Below are positions 17,535 through 26,085 of a stretch of DNA of 64,000 bases, one piece after another. Source of the DNA: Azospirillum sp. B21 (GTDB taxonomy: Bacteria > Pseudomonadota > Alphaproteobacteria > Azospirillales > Azospirillaceae). The notes under the pieces are model-generated. The model did no database searches, was not told the DNA's origin, and was given only the letters and a program-made list of their open reading frames with translations. The position numbers were made by a program, and so were the translations under genes. The DNA is taken from contig NZ_VTTO01000009.1 of NCBI RefSeq assembly GCF_008364825.1, forward strand, positions 62,001 to 126,000, read 5' to 3'. Numbering within the stretch: the stretch's first letter is position 1; each line of letters opens with the position of its first letter.

Positions 17535-18373
17535 GCGGCTTCCCGTTCCTTCGCCGGGATCTTGCCCGCACTGGGACCGGGGGCGGGAAGCCGCCGCGCC
17601 ATGACCTCCGCCCAATGGATGATCTCCAGCGCGCCGCTGTCGTGCTCGACCAAGGCGGTACAGGACTCGACCCAATCGCCGTCGTTGCAATAGAGGATTC
17701 CTTCGATATCGCGCATCTCGGCGGTGTGGATGTGGCCGCAGACGACGCCGTCGACCTTGCGGCGGCGGGCTTCGTCGCCCAGCGCCTGTTCGTACTTGCC
17801 GATGAATTCGACCGCGGTCTTGGCCTTGTGCTTCAGGTAGGCCGACAGCGACCAGTAATTGAAGCCCAGCTTGCGGCGCACCCAGTTGAACAGGGTGTTG
17901 ACGTGCAGCAGCGTGACGTAGGCGTGATCGCCCAGCAGGGCCAGCCACTTGGCATAGCGCACCACCGCGTCGAACTTGTCGCCATGGGTGATCAGCAGGC
18001 GCTTTCCGTCGGCGGTGGTGTGGACCCATTCGTCGACCACATGCACGCCGCCGAACTGCAGGCCGACATAGTCGCGCGCCGCCTCGTCATGGTTGCCGGG
18101 AATGTAATAGACCTGCACCCCCTTGCGGGCGCGGCGCATGATCTTCTGCACAACGTCATTGTGCGCCTGGGGCCAGTACCAGCTTTTCTTCAGCCGCCAG
18201 CCGTCGACGATGTCGCCGACCAGGAACAGGTGATCCGATTCGGTATGCTTCAGGAAATCGAGAAGCAGCTCCGCCTGACAGCCGCGCGTTCCCAGATGAA
18301 CGTCGGATATCCAAATGCTGCGGTAGCGCTTGACCGCTGGGACAGCGTCCATCATCCGCTCCGTCTTTGCCAT
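17531..18373 (-). CDS. LpxH-like UDP-2,3-diacylglucosamine pyrophosphatase/metallophosphoesterase
   Basis: The protein has up to 280 residues and the calcineurin-type metal motifs SDVHLG (D24, H26), GDIVDGW (D54), GNHDE (N94, H95), THGD (H130) and a C-terminal GHIHTAE. LpxH-type enzymes hydrolyse UDP-2,3-diacylglucosamine to lipid X. This longer branch, paired with a GT4 glycosyltransferase, is usually annotated the same way but could act on another lipid pyrophosphate. A start at Met7 (18355) has a better ribosome site (GGAG) than Met1. The stop overlaps the GT4 start by four bases. Confidence 0.82.
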   Translation of the reverse strand: MAKTERMMDAVPAVKRYRSIWISDVHLGTRGCQAELLLDFLKHTESDHLFLVGDIVDGWRLKKSWYWPQAHNDVVQKIMRRARKGVQVYYIPGNHDEAARDYVGLQFGGVHVVDEWVHTTADGKRLLITHGDKFDAVVRYAKWLALLGDHAYVTLLHVNTLFNWVRRKLGFNYWSLSAYLKHKAKTAVEFIGKYEQALGDEARRRKVDGVVCGHIHTAEMRDIEGILYCNDGDWVESCTALVEHDSGALEIIHWAEVMARRLPAPGPSAGKIPAKEREAA

Positions 18374-18572
18374 GGCCGGCGGCCATCAAGACAACTGCCG
18401 TATAAATCAAAGCAGATCACCTTGACAACGATTTGGAACACCCGCACCTATTCGTCACAGTGATTTGGGCTTTCGTCACGGCTCTGCAGTTTTACTGCAA
18501 CGGAACCGCCGCCTGCCCTTCATGGTTCTGCAACAGAAGGCGCCCGGCGCGCCGGTCAGGGAGAGCGAATCG

Positions 18573-19553
18573 GTGCGCGACACGGTGCTGATGGACGAGA
18601 GCCCGGCGGTTGGCCCGGGCGGCGGCGATGCGGCGATCGAGGTGCGGCGGCTGCTGGTGATCCACAACCCGACGGCAGGCGGACGGCGGGCGCGGCGGCT
18701 GCGCGCGGTGGTGACCCGGCTGGAGGCGCGCGGCCTGTCGGTCACCGTCAGGCCGACGGGCAAGCGCGGCGATGCCGAGGCCTTCGCCCGCGAGGCCGAT
18801 CCCAATGATGTGGATGCGGTGGTGGCGGCCGGGGGCGACGGCACCATCAACGAAGTCATCAACGGTCTGGCGATCCACGCCGCGGCCCATGCCGCGGGAG
18901 GCCGGCCGCTGCCGCTCGGCATCGTGCCGATGGGCACCGCCAACGTGCTGGCCGCCGAGCTGGGCCTGGGCATGGATGCCGAGCGGATCGCCGCGGTGAT
19001 CGCCGGCGGGCGGCGGACGATGATCTGGCCGGCGCTGGCGAATGGGCGGGTGTTCTCGCTGATGGCCGGGGTCGGGCTGGACGCGCGGGTGGTGGAGCGG
19101 GTCGATCCGCGGGTGAAGCGGCTGATCGGCAAGGGTGCCTATGTGGCGGAAACGCTGGTGCAGCTGGCGACCCGGCCGGATCACCGCTATCGCGTGACGC
19201 TGGATGACGGGGAGGCTCAGGAGGTGGCGTCGGTCATCGTCGCCAAAGGGCATTTCTACGGCGGCCGCTTCATCTGCGCGCCCGATGCCCGGCTGACCGA
19301 GCCGGAGCTGCATGTCTGCCTGTTCCCGCGCGGCGGGCGGCTGAACGCGCTGCGCTATGTCTGGGGCGTCACCGCCGGGCGCCTGGCGCGCTTCCCGGAG
19401 TATCGCGTGGTGACGGCAAAGCGCGTGCGCATCGAAGGGCCGGCGGGCGACGGGCTGTTCGCCGACGCGGTGCAGGGGGATGGCGACGTGCTGGCGCGGC
19501 TGCCGGTGGAGATCGCGCTGGCGGGATGGCGGTTGCCGGTGTTGGCGGGGTGA
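18573..19553 (+). CDS. Diacylglycerol/sphingosine kinase-family lipid kinase
   Basis: The protein has 326 residues from the GTG at 18573, chosen because CAGGGAGAG lies eight bases upstream. ATG starts at 18522 and 18591 are alternatives without ribosome sites. The catalytic domain begins VIHNPTAGGRRARRL; the ATP-binding GGDGTINEVINGL motif and the PLGIVPMGTANVLAAELG loop follow, all diagnostic of the DAGK/YegS/LCB5 family. The likely reaction is ATP-dependent phosphorylation of a membrane lipid alcohol. It is divergent from the LpxH-like/glycosyltransferase pair, which also appear to act on lipids. Confidence 0.85.
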   Translation: MRDTVLMDESPAVGPGGGDAAIEVRRLLVIHNPTAGGRRARRLRAVVTRLEARGLSVTVRPTGKRGDAEAFAREADPNDVDAVVAAGGDGTINEVINGLAIHAAAHAAGGRPLPLGIVPMGTANVLAAELGLGMDAERIAAVIAGGRRTMIWPALANGRVFSLMAGVGLDARVVERVDPRVKRLIGKGAYVAETLVQLATRPDHRYRVTLDDGEAQEVASVIVAKGHFYGGRFICAPDARLTEPELHVCLFPRGGRLNALRYVWGVTAGRLARFPEYRVVTAKRVRIEGPAGDGLFADAVQGDGDVLARLPVEIALAGWRLPVLAG

Positions 19554-19578
19554 GGCTGAGGAGGTGTTGGCTGACGAT

Positions 19579-19700
19579 GCCCCCACCTAGCCTCCCCCGC
19601 TGGGCGGGGGAGGGACTACCGCCACTGCTCGAATAAGTACCTTTCCGAACAAGCGCTTAGCTCCCTCCCCCGCCCAGCGGGGGAGGGTTGGGGTGGGGGT
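19579..19700. repeat. C/G-rich intergenic inverted repeat (REP/BIME-like)
   Basis: Two arms face each other across about 45 bases: left CCCCCACC plus CTCCCCCGCTGGGCGGGGGAG, right CTCCCCCGCCCAGCGGGGGAGGG plus TTGGGGTGGGGG. Each arm also folds on itself around CGCTGGGCG. A related element lies at 27272-27390. Confidence 0.75.
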
Positions 19701-19702
19701 AT

Positions 19703-20329
19703 TCAGGGCCGAATTTTGCGGTCCGCCCTCGCCTGCTCCTGCAGCGCCACGTAATGGTGCCAGACCAGCCGGGCCGCCAGCGAGCGGTAGGGCCGCCAGG
19801 GCTCGGCCACCTCGATCAGCTGCTTCGCCGTCGGCTTGTCCGCCCAGCCCTTCAGCCGCTGGACGCCCAACTGGATCGCCAGATCGCCGATCGGCCAGAT
19901 GTCCGGCCGGTCGAGCGTGGTCATCAGATAGACTTCCGCACTCCAGCGGCCGATGCCCTTCAGCGCGACGAGTCGGGCAATCGCCTCCTCGTCCGGCAGG
20001 TCATGAATGATGTCGAAATCGAGCCGGCCGCTTGCCACCGCCTCGGCAAGGCCGCGAGCGTAGCCGATCTTCTGGCGAGAGAAACCGCAGGCGCGCAGGG
20101 TTTCGTCGTCCAGCGCGAGAATCGCCTCGGGGGTGACGGCGCCGCCCAGCCGGTCCTGCAGCTTGGCCCACAGCGCCAGCGCCACCTTGGTGGAAAGCTG
20201 CTGCTCCATCACCATGCGCAACAGCCCGACGAAGCCGGTCGGCCGGGTGAAATCACGGATCACCGGGCCGCCGACGCGCAGGCATTCGGCGAAAATCGGG
20301 TCGAGCGCGGCCAGATGCTCAGCGTTCAT
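19703..20329 (-). CDS. DNA-3-methyladenine glycosylase II-like base-excision enzyme
   Basis: The 208-residue helix-hairpin-helix glycosylase has the hairpin LVALKGIGRWSAEVYLM followed by the catalytic Asp region (WPIGDLAIQLG), as in AlkA. QQLSTKVALALWAKL is the conserved early helix. It excises alkylated purines from DNA. It lacks AlkA's N-terminal domain, like many short bacterial members. It lies 45 bases after purS on the same strand, possibly transcribed with it. Confidence 0.88.
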   Translation of the reverse strand: MNAEHLAALDPIFAECLRVGGPVIRDFTRPTGFVGLLRMVMEQQLSTKVALALWAKLQDRLGGAVTPEAILALDDETLRACGFSRQKIGYARGLAEAVASGRLDFDIIHDLPDEEAIARLVALKGIGRWSAEVYLMTTLDRPDIWPIGDLAIQLGVQRLKGWADKPTAKQLIEVAEPWRPYRSLAARLVWHHYVALQEQARADRKIRP

Positions 20330-20373
20330 GCTCGACGCTCATCGGCCGCGCTCCACATCCCGCAAGCCGTGGC

Positions 20374-20616
20374 TCAGGCCACCAGCTCGATGGCGTAGTC
20401 CTCGATCACGGTGTTGGCGAGCAGCTTGCTGCACATTGCCTCGACCTCCTTGCGGGCGGTCGCCTCGTCGGTGCTCTTGAGCTGCAGCTCGATCACCTTG
20501 CCGGCGCGGACGTCCTCGACGCCGTCGAAGCCCAGCGTGTGCAGCGCGTGTGCAATGGCCTTGCCCTGGGGGTCGAGAACGCCGCGCTTGAGGGTGACGT
20601 GAACCTTGGCCTTCAT
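20374..20616 (-). CDS. purS: Phosphoribosylformylglycinamidine synthase subunit PurS
   Basis: The 80-residue protein has the full PurS length and pattern (MKAKVHVTLKRGVLDPQGKA, HTLGF, VRAGKVIEL). PurS is the small scaffold of the PurLQS complex, which converts FGAR to FGAM in purine synthesis. The ATG at 20616 is preferred because the upstream frame is shadow sequence. It follows purC by 46 bases. purQ and purL, often next, are not in this window; alkA-like follows instead. Confidence 0.94.
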   Translation of the reverse strand: MKAKVHVTLKRGVLDPQGKAIAHALHTLGFDGVEDVRAGKVIELQLKSTDEATARKEVEAMCSKLLANTVIEDYAIELVA

Positions 20617-20662
20617 CGGATGTCCGCTCGCTTTACGGTGTTGGTGGAGGGGTGGTTGCTGA

Positions 20663-21427
20663 CTACTGGATGGTCTTGGGGCCTTTGACGTCGCTCGGCC
20701 CGCCTTCCGGCAGGATGCCGAGGCGTCGCGCGACCTCCTGATAGGCTTCCTCGACACGGCCCAGATCCTGGCGGAACCGGTCCTTGTCCAGCTTCTCGTT
20801 GGTCTTGACGTCCCACAGGCGGCAATTGTCGGGGCTGATTTCGTCCGCCAGGACGATCCGCATCTCCTCGTTCTCCCACAGCCGGCCGAACTCCAGCTTG
20901 AAGTCCACCAGCTTGAGCCCGATGCCGAGGAAGAGGCCGGACAGATAGTCGTTCACGCGCAAGGACAGCGCGACCATGTCGTCGAGATCCTGCGGAGCCG
21001 CCCAGCCGAAGGCAGTGATGTGCTCCTCGGAGACCATCGGGTCGTTCAGCTCGTCCGACTTGTAGTAATACTCGATGATCGAGCGCGGCAGCGGCGTGCC
21101 TTCGGGAATACCGAAGCGGCGCGACAGGCTGCCGGCGGCGACGTTGCGCACGACGACCTCGATCGGGATGATCTCCACCTCGCGCACCAGCTGCTCGCGC
21201 ATGTTCAGGCGGCGCATGAAGTGCGTGGGCACGCCGATCTCGGACAGCCGGCTCATCAGATATTCGGAGATGCGGTTGTTCAGCACCCCCTTGCCGGTGA
21301 TGACGCCCTTCTTCTGGTTGTTGAAGGCGGTGGCGTCGTCCTTGAAGTACTGCACCAGGGTGCCCGGCTCCGGCCCTTCGAAGAGTACCTTGGCCTTGCC
21401 TTCGTAGATGCGCCGGCGTCGTGTCAT
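20663..21427 (-). CDS. purC: SAICAR synthetase PurC
   Basis: The 254-residue protein is phosphoribosylaminoimidazole-succinocarboxamide synthase. It opens RRRRIYEGKAKVLFEG, followed by FKDDATAFNNQKKGVI and, later, DFKLEFGRL with the active-site acidic residues. It condenses CAIR with aspartate using ATP. The ATG at 21427 is chosen over a TTG at 21442. It is first in a purC-purS unit, with the ATPase zeta gene nearby, a neighbourhood common in alphaproteobacteria. Confidence 0.95.
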   Translation of the reverse strand: MTRRRRIYEGKAKVLFEGPEPGTLVQYFKDDATAFNNQKKGVITGKGVLNNRISEYLMSRLSEIGVPTHFMRRLNMREQLVREVEIIPIEVVVRNVAAGSLSRRFGIPEGTPLPRSIIEYYYKSDELNDPMVSEEHITAFGWAAPQDLDDMVALSLRVNDYLSGLFLGIGLKLVDFKLEFGRLWENEEMRIVLADEISPDNCRLWDVKTNEKLDKDRFRQDLGRVEEAYQEVARRLGILPEGGPSDVKGPKTIQ

Positions 21428-21581
21428 CGCGTGTTCGTCCAAATACGTAAGGACCGGTCAAGCGAGCTTGCCGGCCCAGGAATGTGCCCCAGTGATATAG
21501 CAAGCCGGGTGCACGAACACAACGACGGGGGCGGGAGAGCAGGACTGTGTGGTCGCGGATCCCCTGGGGCGCGGCGTCGGA

Positions 21582-21739
21582 GGCAGGATCTCCACGGATT
21601 ACACGGATTTGAACACGGATTCCACGGATGTGGCGTCCCGAATTCATGGCTTTCGGGAAAGGCCGGACTCGCGGCAAGCCTAGAAAAATCCGTGTAATTC
21701 GTGTCTAAATCCGTGACATCCGTGGAGATCTTGCCTGCC
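21582..21739. repeat. CACGGAT-type intergenic inverted repeat, copy 1
   Basis: The left arm has four spaced CACGGAT units (21592-21630) and the right arm carries ATCCGTG-type complements (about 21688-21724), bounded by GGCAGG and CCTGCC. The arms pair almost throughout, giving a long hairpin with a variable 60-base loop. Similar copies lie at 25248-25404 and 50179-50306. It fills most of the 344-base gap upstream of purC. Confidence 0.82.
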
Positions 21740-21771
21740 GTTACGCAACTGACCCGGCAATCGACATTCCC

Positions 21772-22545
21772 TCACATCTCCACCGGCGCATAGGCTACCG
21801 CGTGCGGACGGCCGGGGGCGAAGTGCCAGATGGGGTTCAGGTCCGGCCGCTCCACCCTCGGCACCGCCAGCAGCGAGCTGGACGAGGTGCCGAAGCCGCT
21901 GGGCAGCAGGAAGTCCATGGCGCCGCGCTCGTCCGGCGTGCCCTCCCAGATGCGGCTGCCCATCAGCTCCGGCCAGCCGCCCCAGGTGAAGGACTCCGCA
22001 TCGGGGGCGTCGGTGGCCGGCGGCGTGGCATGCTCGAACAGCGGGCGATAGAAGGCGGTGCGCGGATCCTGCGGATCGTCCAGTTCGAAGGCGGTCAGCA
22101 TATGGACGCCCGCGGGGATCGACGACACCTCCGGCCGGTGGCGCGGGTTGGCACCGCGATGGACGACCAGAAAGGCGTCGCGATTGTCGGCGATCACCAG
22201 ATTGAACGGGCGGTAGGCGCGGATGTCGAGATGGGCGAAGCTGCGCGCCGCATCGGCGGCGTCGGCATGGTCGAGCGCGTCCAGCACCAGTTCTCCGCGC
22301 GACCGCTTGCCGGCCTCCGGCCCCAGGGTGCCGAAGCGGTTCAGGATGACCGCCACCACGCCTTCGTCGTTCAGCCCCATCCAGGAGCCGCCGGCCAGTT
22401 CGTCCAGCCCGGCGACCACGTTGGGCCGGTCGGGCCAATGGCGGGCCGGAGGCAGCCAGGGCCGCCCCGCCATCTCGTCACGGTTCCCGGCGACGACCAA
22501 CGGCCAGGTTGCGTCGGGTCGCCGCAGGAGAATCACGCTGCACAT
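21772..22545 (-). CDS. NRDE (TANGO2-like) family protein
   Basis: The 257-residue protein starts MCSVILL with Cys2 and the GNRDE motif (about residue 20) that defines the NRDE/TANGO2 family. Cys2 and the N-terminal beta-strands suggest an Ntn-hydrolase-like fold. Bacterial function is unknown; eukaryotic TANGO2 has been linked to heme or lipid handling. It is a single gene, divergent from the ATPase zeta gene. Confidence 0.9.
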   Translation of the reverse strand: MCSVILLRRPDATWPLVVAGNRDEMAGRPWLPPARHWPDRPNVVAGLDELAGGSWMGLNDEGVVAVILNRFGTLGPEAGKRSRGELVLDALDHADAADAARSFAHLDIRAYRPFNLVIADNRDAFLVVHRGANPRHRPEVSSIPAGVHMLTAFELDDPQDPRTAFYRPLFEHATPPATDAPDAESFTWGGWPELMGSRIWEGTPDERGAMDFLLPSGFGTSSSSLLAVPRVERPDLNPIWHFAPGRPHAVAYAPVEM

Positions 22546-22721
22546 GCCTTGCCCTGTCTGTTGTTGCGTCTTGTCGTGGACGTCCGGGGGTATCCCGCCG
22601 CCTGCAGGAAACTCTGCAGAATATCCGGGGCTGCGACGCGGCGGAACGGTGACGGCGACCGTTTCCCGGCTATATAATCCTCGTAAATGGGAGTGAAACC
22701 AATAAAGGAGCGCAGGTCATC

Positions 22722-23042
22722 ATGACGACCTTCGACGATCGCGAAAAGGCCTTCGAGACCAAGTTCCAGCACGACGAGGACCTGCTCTTCCGCATCCGCG
22801 CACGGCGCGACCGGCTGGCCGGCGAATGGGCCGCCGACCTGATGGGGCTGACCGGGGCGGAGGCGGAGGCCTACGCCCGCGAGATCGTGGATACCGACAT
22901 CGCCACGCTCGGGCCGCACGACATCCGGGACAAGCTGTGCGCCGACCTGCACGCCCGCGGGGTCGACATCTCCGACCACCGCGTGGAAAAGCAGATGGCC
23001 CAGTTCCTGGACGTCGCACGCCAGCAGGTGACGCAAGCCTGA
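22722..23042 (+). CDS. F1FO-ATPase inhibitor subunit zeta (DUF1476)
   Basis: The 106-residue protein starts MTTFDDREKAFETKF, the signature of the alphaproteobacterial ATPase zeta subunit, first described in Paracoccus. The N terminus inserts into F1 and blocks ATP hydrolysis. An AAAGGAG site lies upstream of the ATG. It is all-helical and charged. It is close to purC/purS, as in many alphaproteobacteria. Confidence 0.92.
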   Translation: MTTFDDREKAFETKFQHDEDLLFRIRARRDRLAGEWAADLMGLTGAEAEAYAREIVDTDIATLGPHDIRDKLCADLHARGVDISDHRVEKQMAQFLDVARQQVTQA

Positions 23043-23101
23043 TCGGTGAGGCCGTCCCGTCCTGCGGACCCGCCGCCCGACCGGGGACGGCGGCGGACGG
23101 C

Positions 23102-23968
23102 CTATTCCGCTGCGCGGCGCAGAATGCGCTGGCCGGCATAGTCGGCGATGCGGCCGATCAGCAGGTCTATGTCGCCCTTCAGCCGGGCGAAGCCGTCATG
23201 GCGCTCCAGCGTCTCCTCGTTCATGTAGAGGCGCCGGTTGATCTCCAGCTGGATCGAATGGCGGCCGCGCGATGGATCGCCGTAACGTGCCAGCAGTTCC
23301 ACCCCCTTGTACGGATCGTTGATCGCCACGCGATAGCCGAAGCCGCGCAGGGTCTGCGCCACCAGATGGACGAATCCCGCCTCGCTGGTGGTGCCGTCGC
23401 GGTCGCCGATCACGAAATCCGCCGCCAGCGGGTCGCGCCCGTCCGGACGCAGCGACGACGGCATGGAATGACAGTTGACGTGCCAGACCGCGCCGAACCG
23501 CTCCGCCAGCCCGTCGAGCGCCAGCCGCATCTGGGCATGGTAGGGGCGGTAATAGCGGTCGATGCGGTCGGCCACCGCCGCGGCCGGCAGTTTCCCGTCA
23601 TAGAGCGGCACCCCCGGCCGCAGCATGCTGCGGATCAGCCCCATCCCCAGCGTGCTGCGCTGGGTCGGGCGCAGCGGCACCGGCCAGTCGCCGTCGATCA
23701 GCGCCGGGTCGATGTCGTCCACCGCACGGTTCACGTCGATGCAGGTGCGGGGGAACAGCGCACACAGCAGCGTGGCGCCATGGTCGGGGGCCGTGGCGAA
23801 CAGCTCCTCCACATGGGTGTCCTCGCCCTGGCGCAGCAAGGGATGCGGGCAGACCACCCGGAAATCGGCGGGATAGACGCTGCCGCTGTGCGGCGAATCG
23901 AACAGGACCGGCAGGCGATGGCCCACCGGGTCGTTGCGGACAAGAACGTCATCGATCACGAAGCTCAT
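23102..23968 (-). CDS. N-formylglutamate amidohydrolase family protein (copy 1)
   Basis: The 288-residue FGase-family protein has an N-terminal LFDSPHSGSVYPADF, a central DVNRAVDDIDPAL, then NCHSMPSS and SIQLEINRRLYM, which hold the expected zinc ligands and catalytic residues. FGases release formate from N-formyl-glutamate in histidine degradation, but hut genes are absent here, so the substrate may differ. The ATG at 23968 starts a compact domain; longer in-frame starts (to 24076) are possible. A diverged relative lies at 51501-52403. Confidence 0.85.
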   Translation of the reverse strand: MSFVIDDVLVRNDPVGHRLPVLFDSPHSGSVYPADFRVVCPHPLLRQGEDTHVEELFATAPDHGATLLCALFPRTCIDVNRAVDDIDPALIDGDWPVPLRPTQRSTLGMGLIRSMLRPGVPLYDGKLPAAAVADRIDRYYRPYHAQMRLALDGLAERFGAVWHVNCHSMPSSLRPDGRDPLAADFVIGDRDGTTSEAGFVHLVAQTLRGFGYRVAINDPYKGVELLARYGDPSRGRHSIQLEINRRLYMNEETLERHDGFARLKGDIDLLIGRIADYAGQRILRRAAE

Positions 23969-24245
23969 CGACCCGCCCCGACCAGACGCCAGCACAGTGA
24001 TAACCGCAAGCTCGACCGCCGATTTCATTGATCCGGAGAATCCGATGAAACGGATCCGGCGGATCCTATAACCCAAGCGTCAAGCCACAGTCGACGGCAA
24101 TCTGTCACGATCCTGCCATGCCGCCGCAACATCGCGCCACCCGCATCAGCCGAAAAAACCGCGCCGTCGGCCCGCCCCGGACTGGCGCGGAGTCGCATGG
24201 TCCGCCATACTGAGCGGAGCGCCCCACCGCTGGCGAGCCTGCCGC

Positions 24246-25214
24246 TTGACCGATCCCCTCTTCGCTCCCGTCGAACTCTCGCCGCCGGACATCGCGCCCT
24301 ACCGGCGCGGCAACACCGGCATCGACCACGTCACCAGCCTGTCGGCGGAGGAGCCCGGGCCGCATGTGGTGCTGAACGCGCTCGTCCACGGCAACGAGCT
24401 GGGCGGCGCCATCGCGCTGGATGCGCTGCTGCGGATGGGCCTGCGGCCACGGCGCGGGCGGCTGAGCTTCGTTTTCGCAAATACCGCGGCCTACGCCACC
24501 TTCGACCGCCAGAACCCCTATGCCTCGCGCTATCTGGACGAGGATTTCAACCGGCTGTGGTCGCCCGACCATCTCGACGGCCGGCGCGACAGCGTGGAAC
24601 TGCGGCGCGCCCGCGCGCTTCGCCCGGTCTACGAGTCGGCGGACCTGCTGCTCGACCTCCATTCCATGACCGCGGACACGGCGCCGCTGACCCTGTGCGG
24701 CCGGACCACGCGCGGGCGCGATCTGGCGCTCGGCCTCGGCTATCCGGCCTGGGTGGTGGCTGACGGCGGGCATGCCGGGGGGAAGCGGCTGATCGACTAC
24801 GGCAGCTTCGCCGAGGCGGAGGGGTCGCGCACCGCGATCCTGGTCGAATGCGGCCAGCATTGGCGGACGGAGACCGCGACGGTCGCGCTGGAAAGTTGCC
24901 TGCGCCTGCTGCTCGGCCTTGAGATGATCGATCCCGACATGATCGGCCGGGCGGCAAACGGCCCGCGCCTGCGCCCGCGCACCGATCCGCAGCGGGTGGT
25001 CGAGGTCACCGACGCCGTCACCGCCGCCAGCGAGCGCTTCCGCTTCACCGCCCCCTTCGTCGGCATGGAGGTGATCGGCCGCGCCGGCACCGTCATCGGC
25101 TGGGACGACGGCCGCGCCATCCTGACCCCCTATGACGACTGCGTCCTGATCATGCCGGCCCGCCGGGTGAAATCCGGCCAGACGGCTGTGCGTCTGGGCC
25201 GGATCGTGGGGTGA
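24246..25214 (+). CDS. Succinylglutamate desuccinylase/aspartoacylase family zinc hydrolase
   Basis: The 322-residue M14-like deacylase has zinc ligands H49 and E52 in LVHGNELGG and a later LLDLHSMT histidine, plus DEDFNRLW, typical of the AstE/AspA fold. The probable reaction is removal of an N-acyl group from an amino acid. The start is a TTG at 24246 with a GGCGAG site; upstream there is no good ATG. It is divergent from the FGase-family gene, another N-acyl amino-acid hydrolase type, which suggests a related substrate pool. Confidence 0.82.
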   Translation: MTDPLFAPVELSPPDIAPYRRGNTGIDHVTSLSAEEPGPHVVLNALVHGNELGGAIALDALLRMGLRPRRGRLSFVFANTAAYATFDRQNPYASRYLDEDFNRLWSPDHLDGRRDSVELRRARALRPVYESADLLLDLHSMTADTAPLTLCGRTTRGRDLALGLGYPAWVVADGGHAGGKRLIDYGSFAEAEGSRTAILVECGQHWRTETATVALESCLRLLLGLEMIDPDMIGRAANGPRLRPRTDPQRVVEVTDAVTAASERFRFTAPFVGMEVIGRAGTVIGWDDGRAILTPYDDCVLIMPARRVKSGQTAVRLGRIVG

Positions 25215-25247
25215 GGCGACCCGATCCTTGCCACGCACCGCACATGC

Positions 25248-25404
25248 GGGCAAGGTCGACACGGATGTCACGGATTGAAGCACGGATTTCACGGATGTGG
25301 CGTTGCCCGGGCGCTTGCTTTCCATGGAAGCCCGAGCCTTGCCAGGATCAGAAAAATCCGTGCAATCCGTATCTAAATCCGTGACATCCGTGTAAATCTT
25401 GCCC
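25248..25404. repeat. CACGGAT-type intergenic inverted repeat, copy 2
   Basis: Bounded by GGGCAAG and CTTGCCC. The left arm (25258-25296) has four CACGGAT-type units and the right arm (about 25355-25392) the complements. It has the same plan as copy 1 but a different loop sequence. It lies between two convergent genes. Confidence 0.82.
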
Positions 25405-25436
25405 CCGGATCAGCACCCCGCAGGCAGCCCGCACCC

Positions 25437-25961
25437 TCACTTCGCCGGCGGCTTGCCCTTCGTCCAGGTGGCGTTGGCGCTGAACAGGGGCACGGTCGAG
25501 ATCGACATCTTGGCGGATGCGTCCTTCACCTGCCGGCTGTACACCACATAAACCAGCGTGTCGTTCGGCCGGTCGTAGATGCGACGGATGGCGATCGACT
25601 TGAAGATCAGGCTTTTCCGTTCGGAGAAGACCTCCTCCCCCTTCTGCGACAGCTCGATGTCGCCGACGGTGACCGGCCCGGTCTGGCGGCAGGCGATGGA
25701 GGCGTTGGACGGGTCCTCGAACCAGTTGCCCTTGCTCAGCCGGTCGATCAGACTGCGGTCGAAATCGACCAGATGGCAGGTGACGCCCTTCACGCCGGGA
25801 TCCTCGATCGCCTGCACCTGCAGCCCATTGCCGGTCCAGTCGTTGGAAAAGCGGCCGACCACCTCATCCGCCGCCGCGGAACGGAGCGTGAGCCCGGCTG
25901 TCAGCAGGCCCAGAACCAAAAGGCCGGCGGAAACGTTCATCAGGGGAAACGGGCTGCGCAT
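25437..25961 (-). CDS. creA: CreA family periplasmic protein
   Basis: The 174-residue protein has a cleavable signal peptide (hydrophobic VSAGLLVLGLLTAGL, cleavage near SAAADE). The CreA core is visible: VGRFSNDWTGNGLQVQAIEDPGVKG, two conserved cysteines (VTCHLVDF and ASIACRQTG), and YDRPNDTLVYVVYSRQ. Function is unknown; the name comes from the E. coli cre region, and no creBCD is present. The start at 25961 has GGAGA upstream; Met at 25940 is an alternative. Confidence 0.9.
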   Translation of the reverse strand: MRSPFPLMNVSAGLLVLGLLTAGLTLRSAAADEVVGRFSNDWTGNGLQVQAIEDPGVKGVTCHLVDFDRSLIDRLSKGNWFEDPSNASIACRQTGPVTVGDIELSQKGEEVFSERKSLIFKSIAIRRIYDRPNDTLVYVVYSRQVKDASAKMSISTVPLFSANATWTKGKPPAK

Positions 25962-26085
25962 CGCGACTGGGTCTCCGGCAAGGACGGGCGGGACCGCAGG
26001 ACGCGCGGCCCGGAAAAACACTCCCCTAGATCGGAGGGTCCGGCGCCACCGTCAAGCGCCATCCTTCGGAGGTCCGGCCACCGCG

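Noticed and set aside
21582..21739. CACGGAT units as a CRISPR array
   Set aside because: Units are 7-11 bases, spacers are 2-5 bases, and the whole forms two complementary arms. No cas genes are present.
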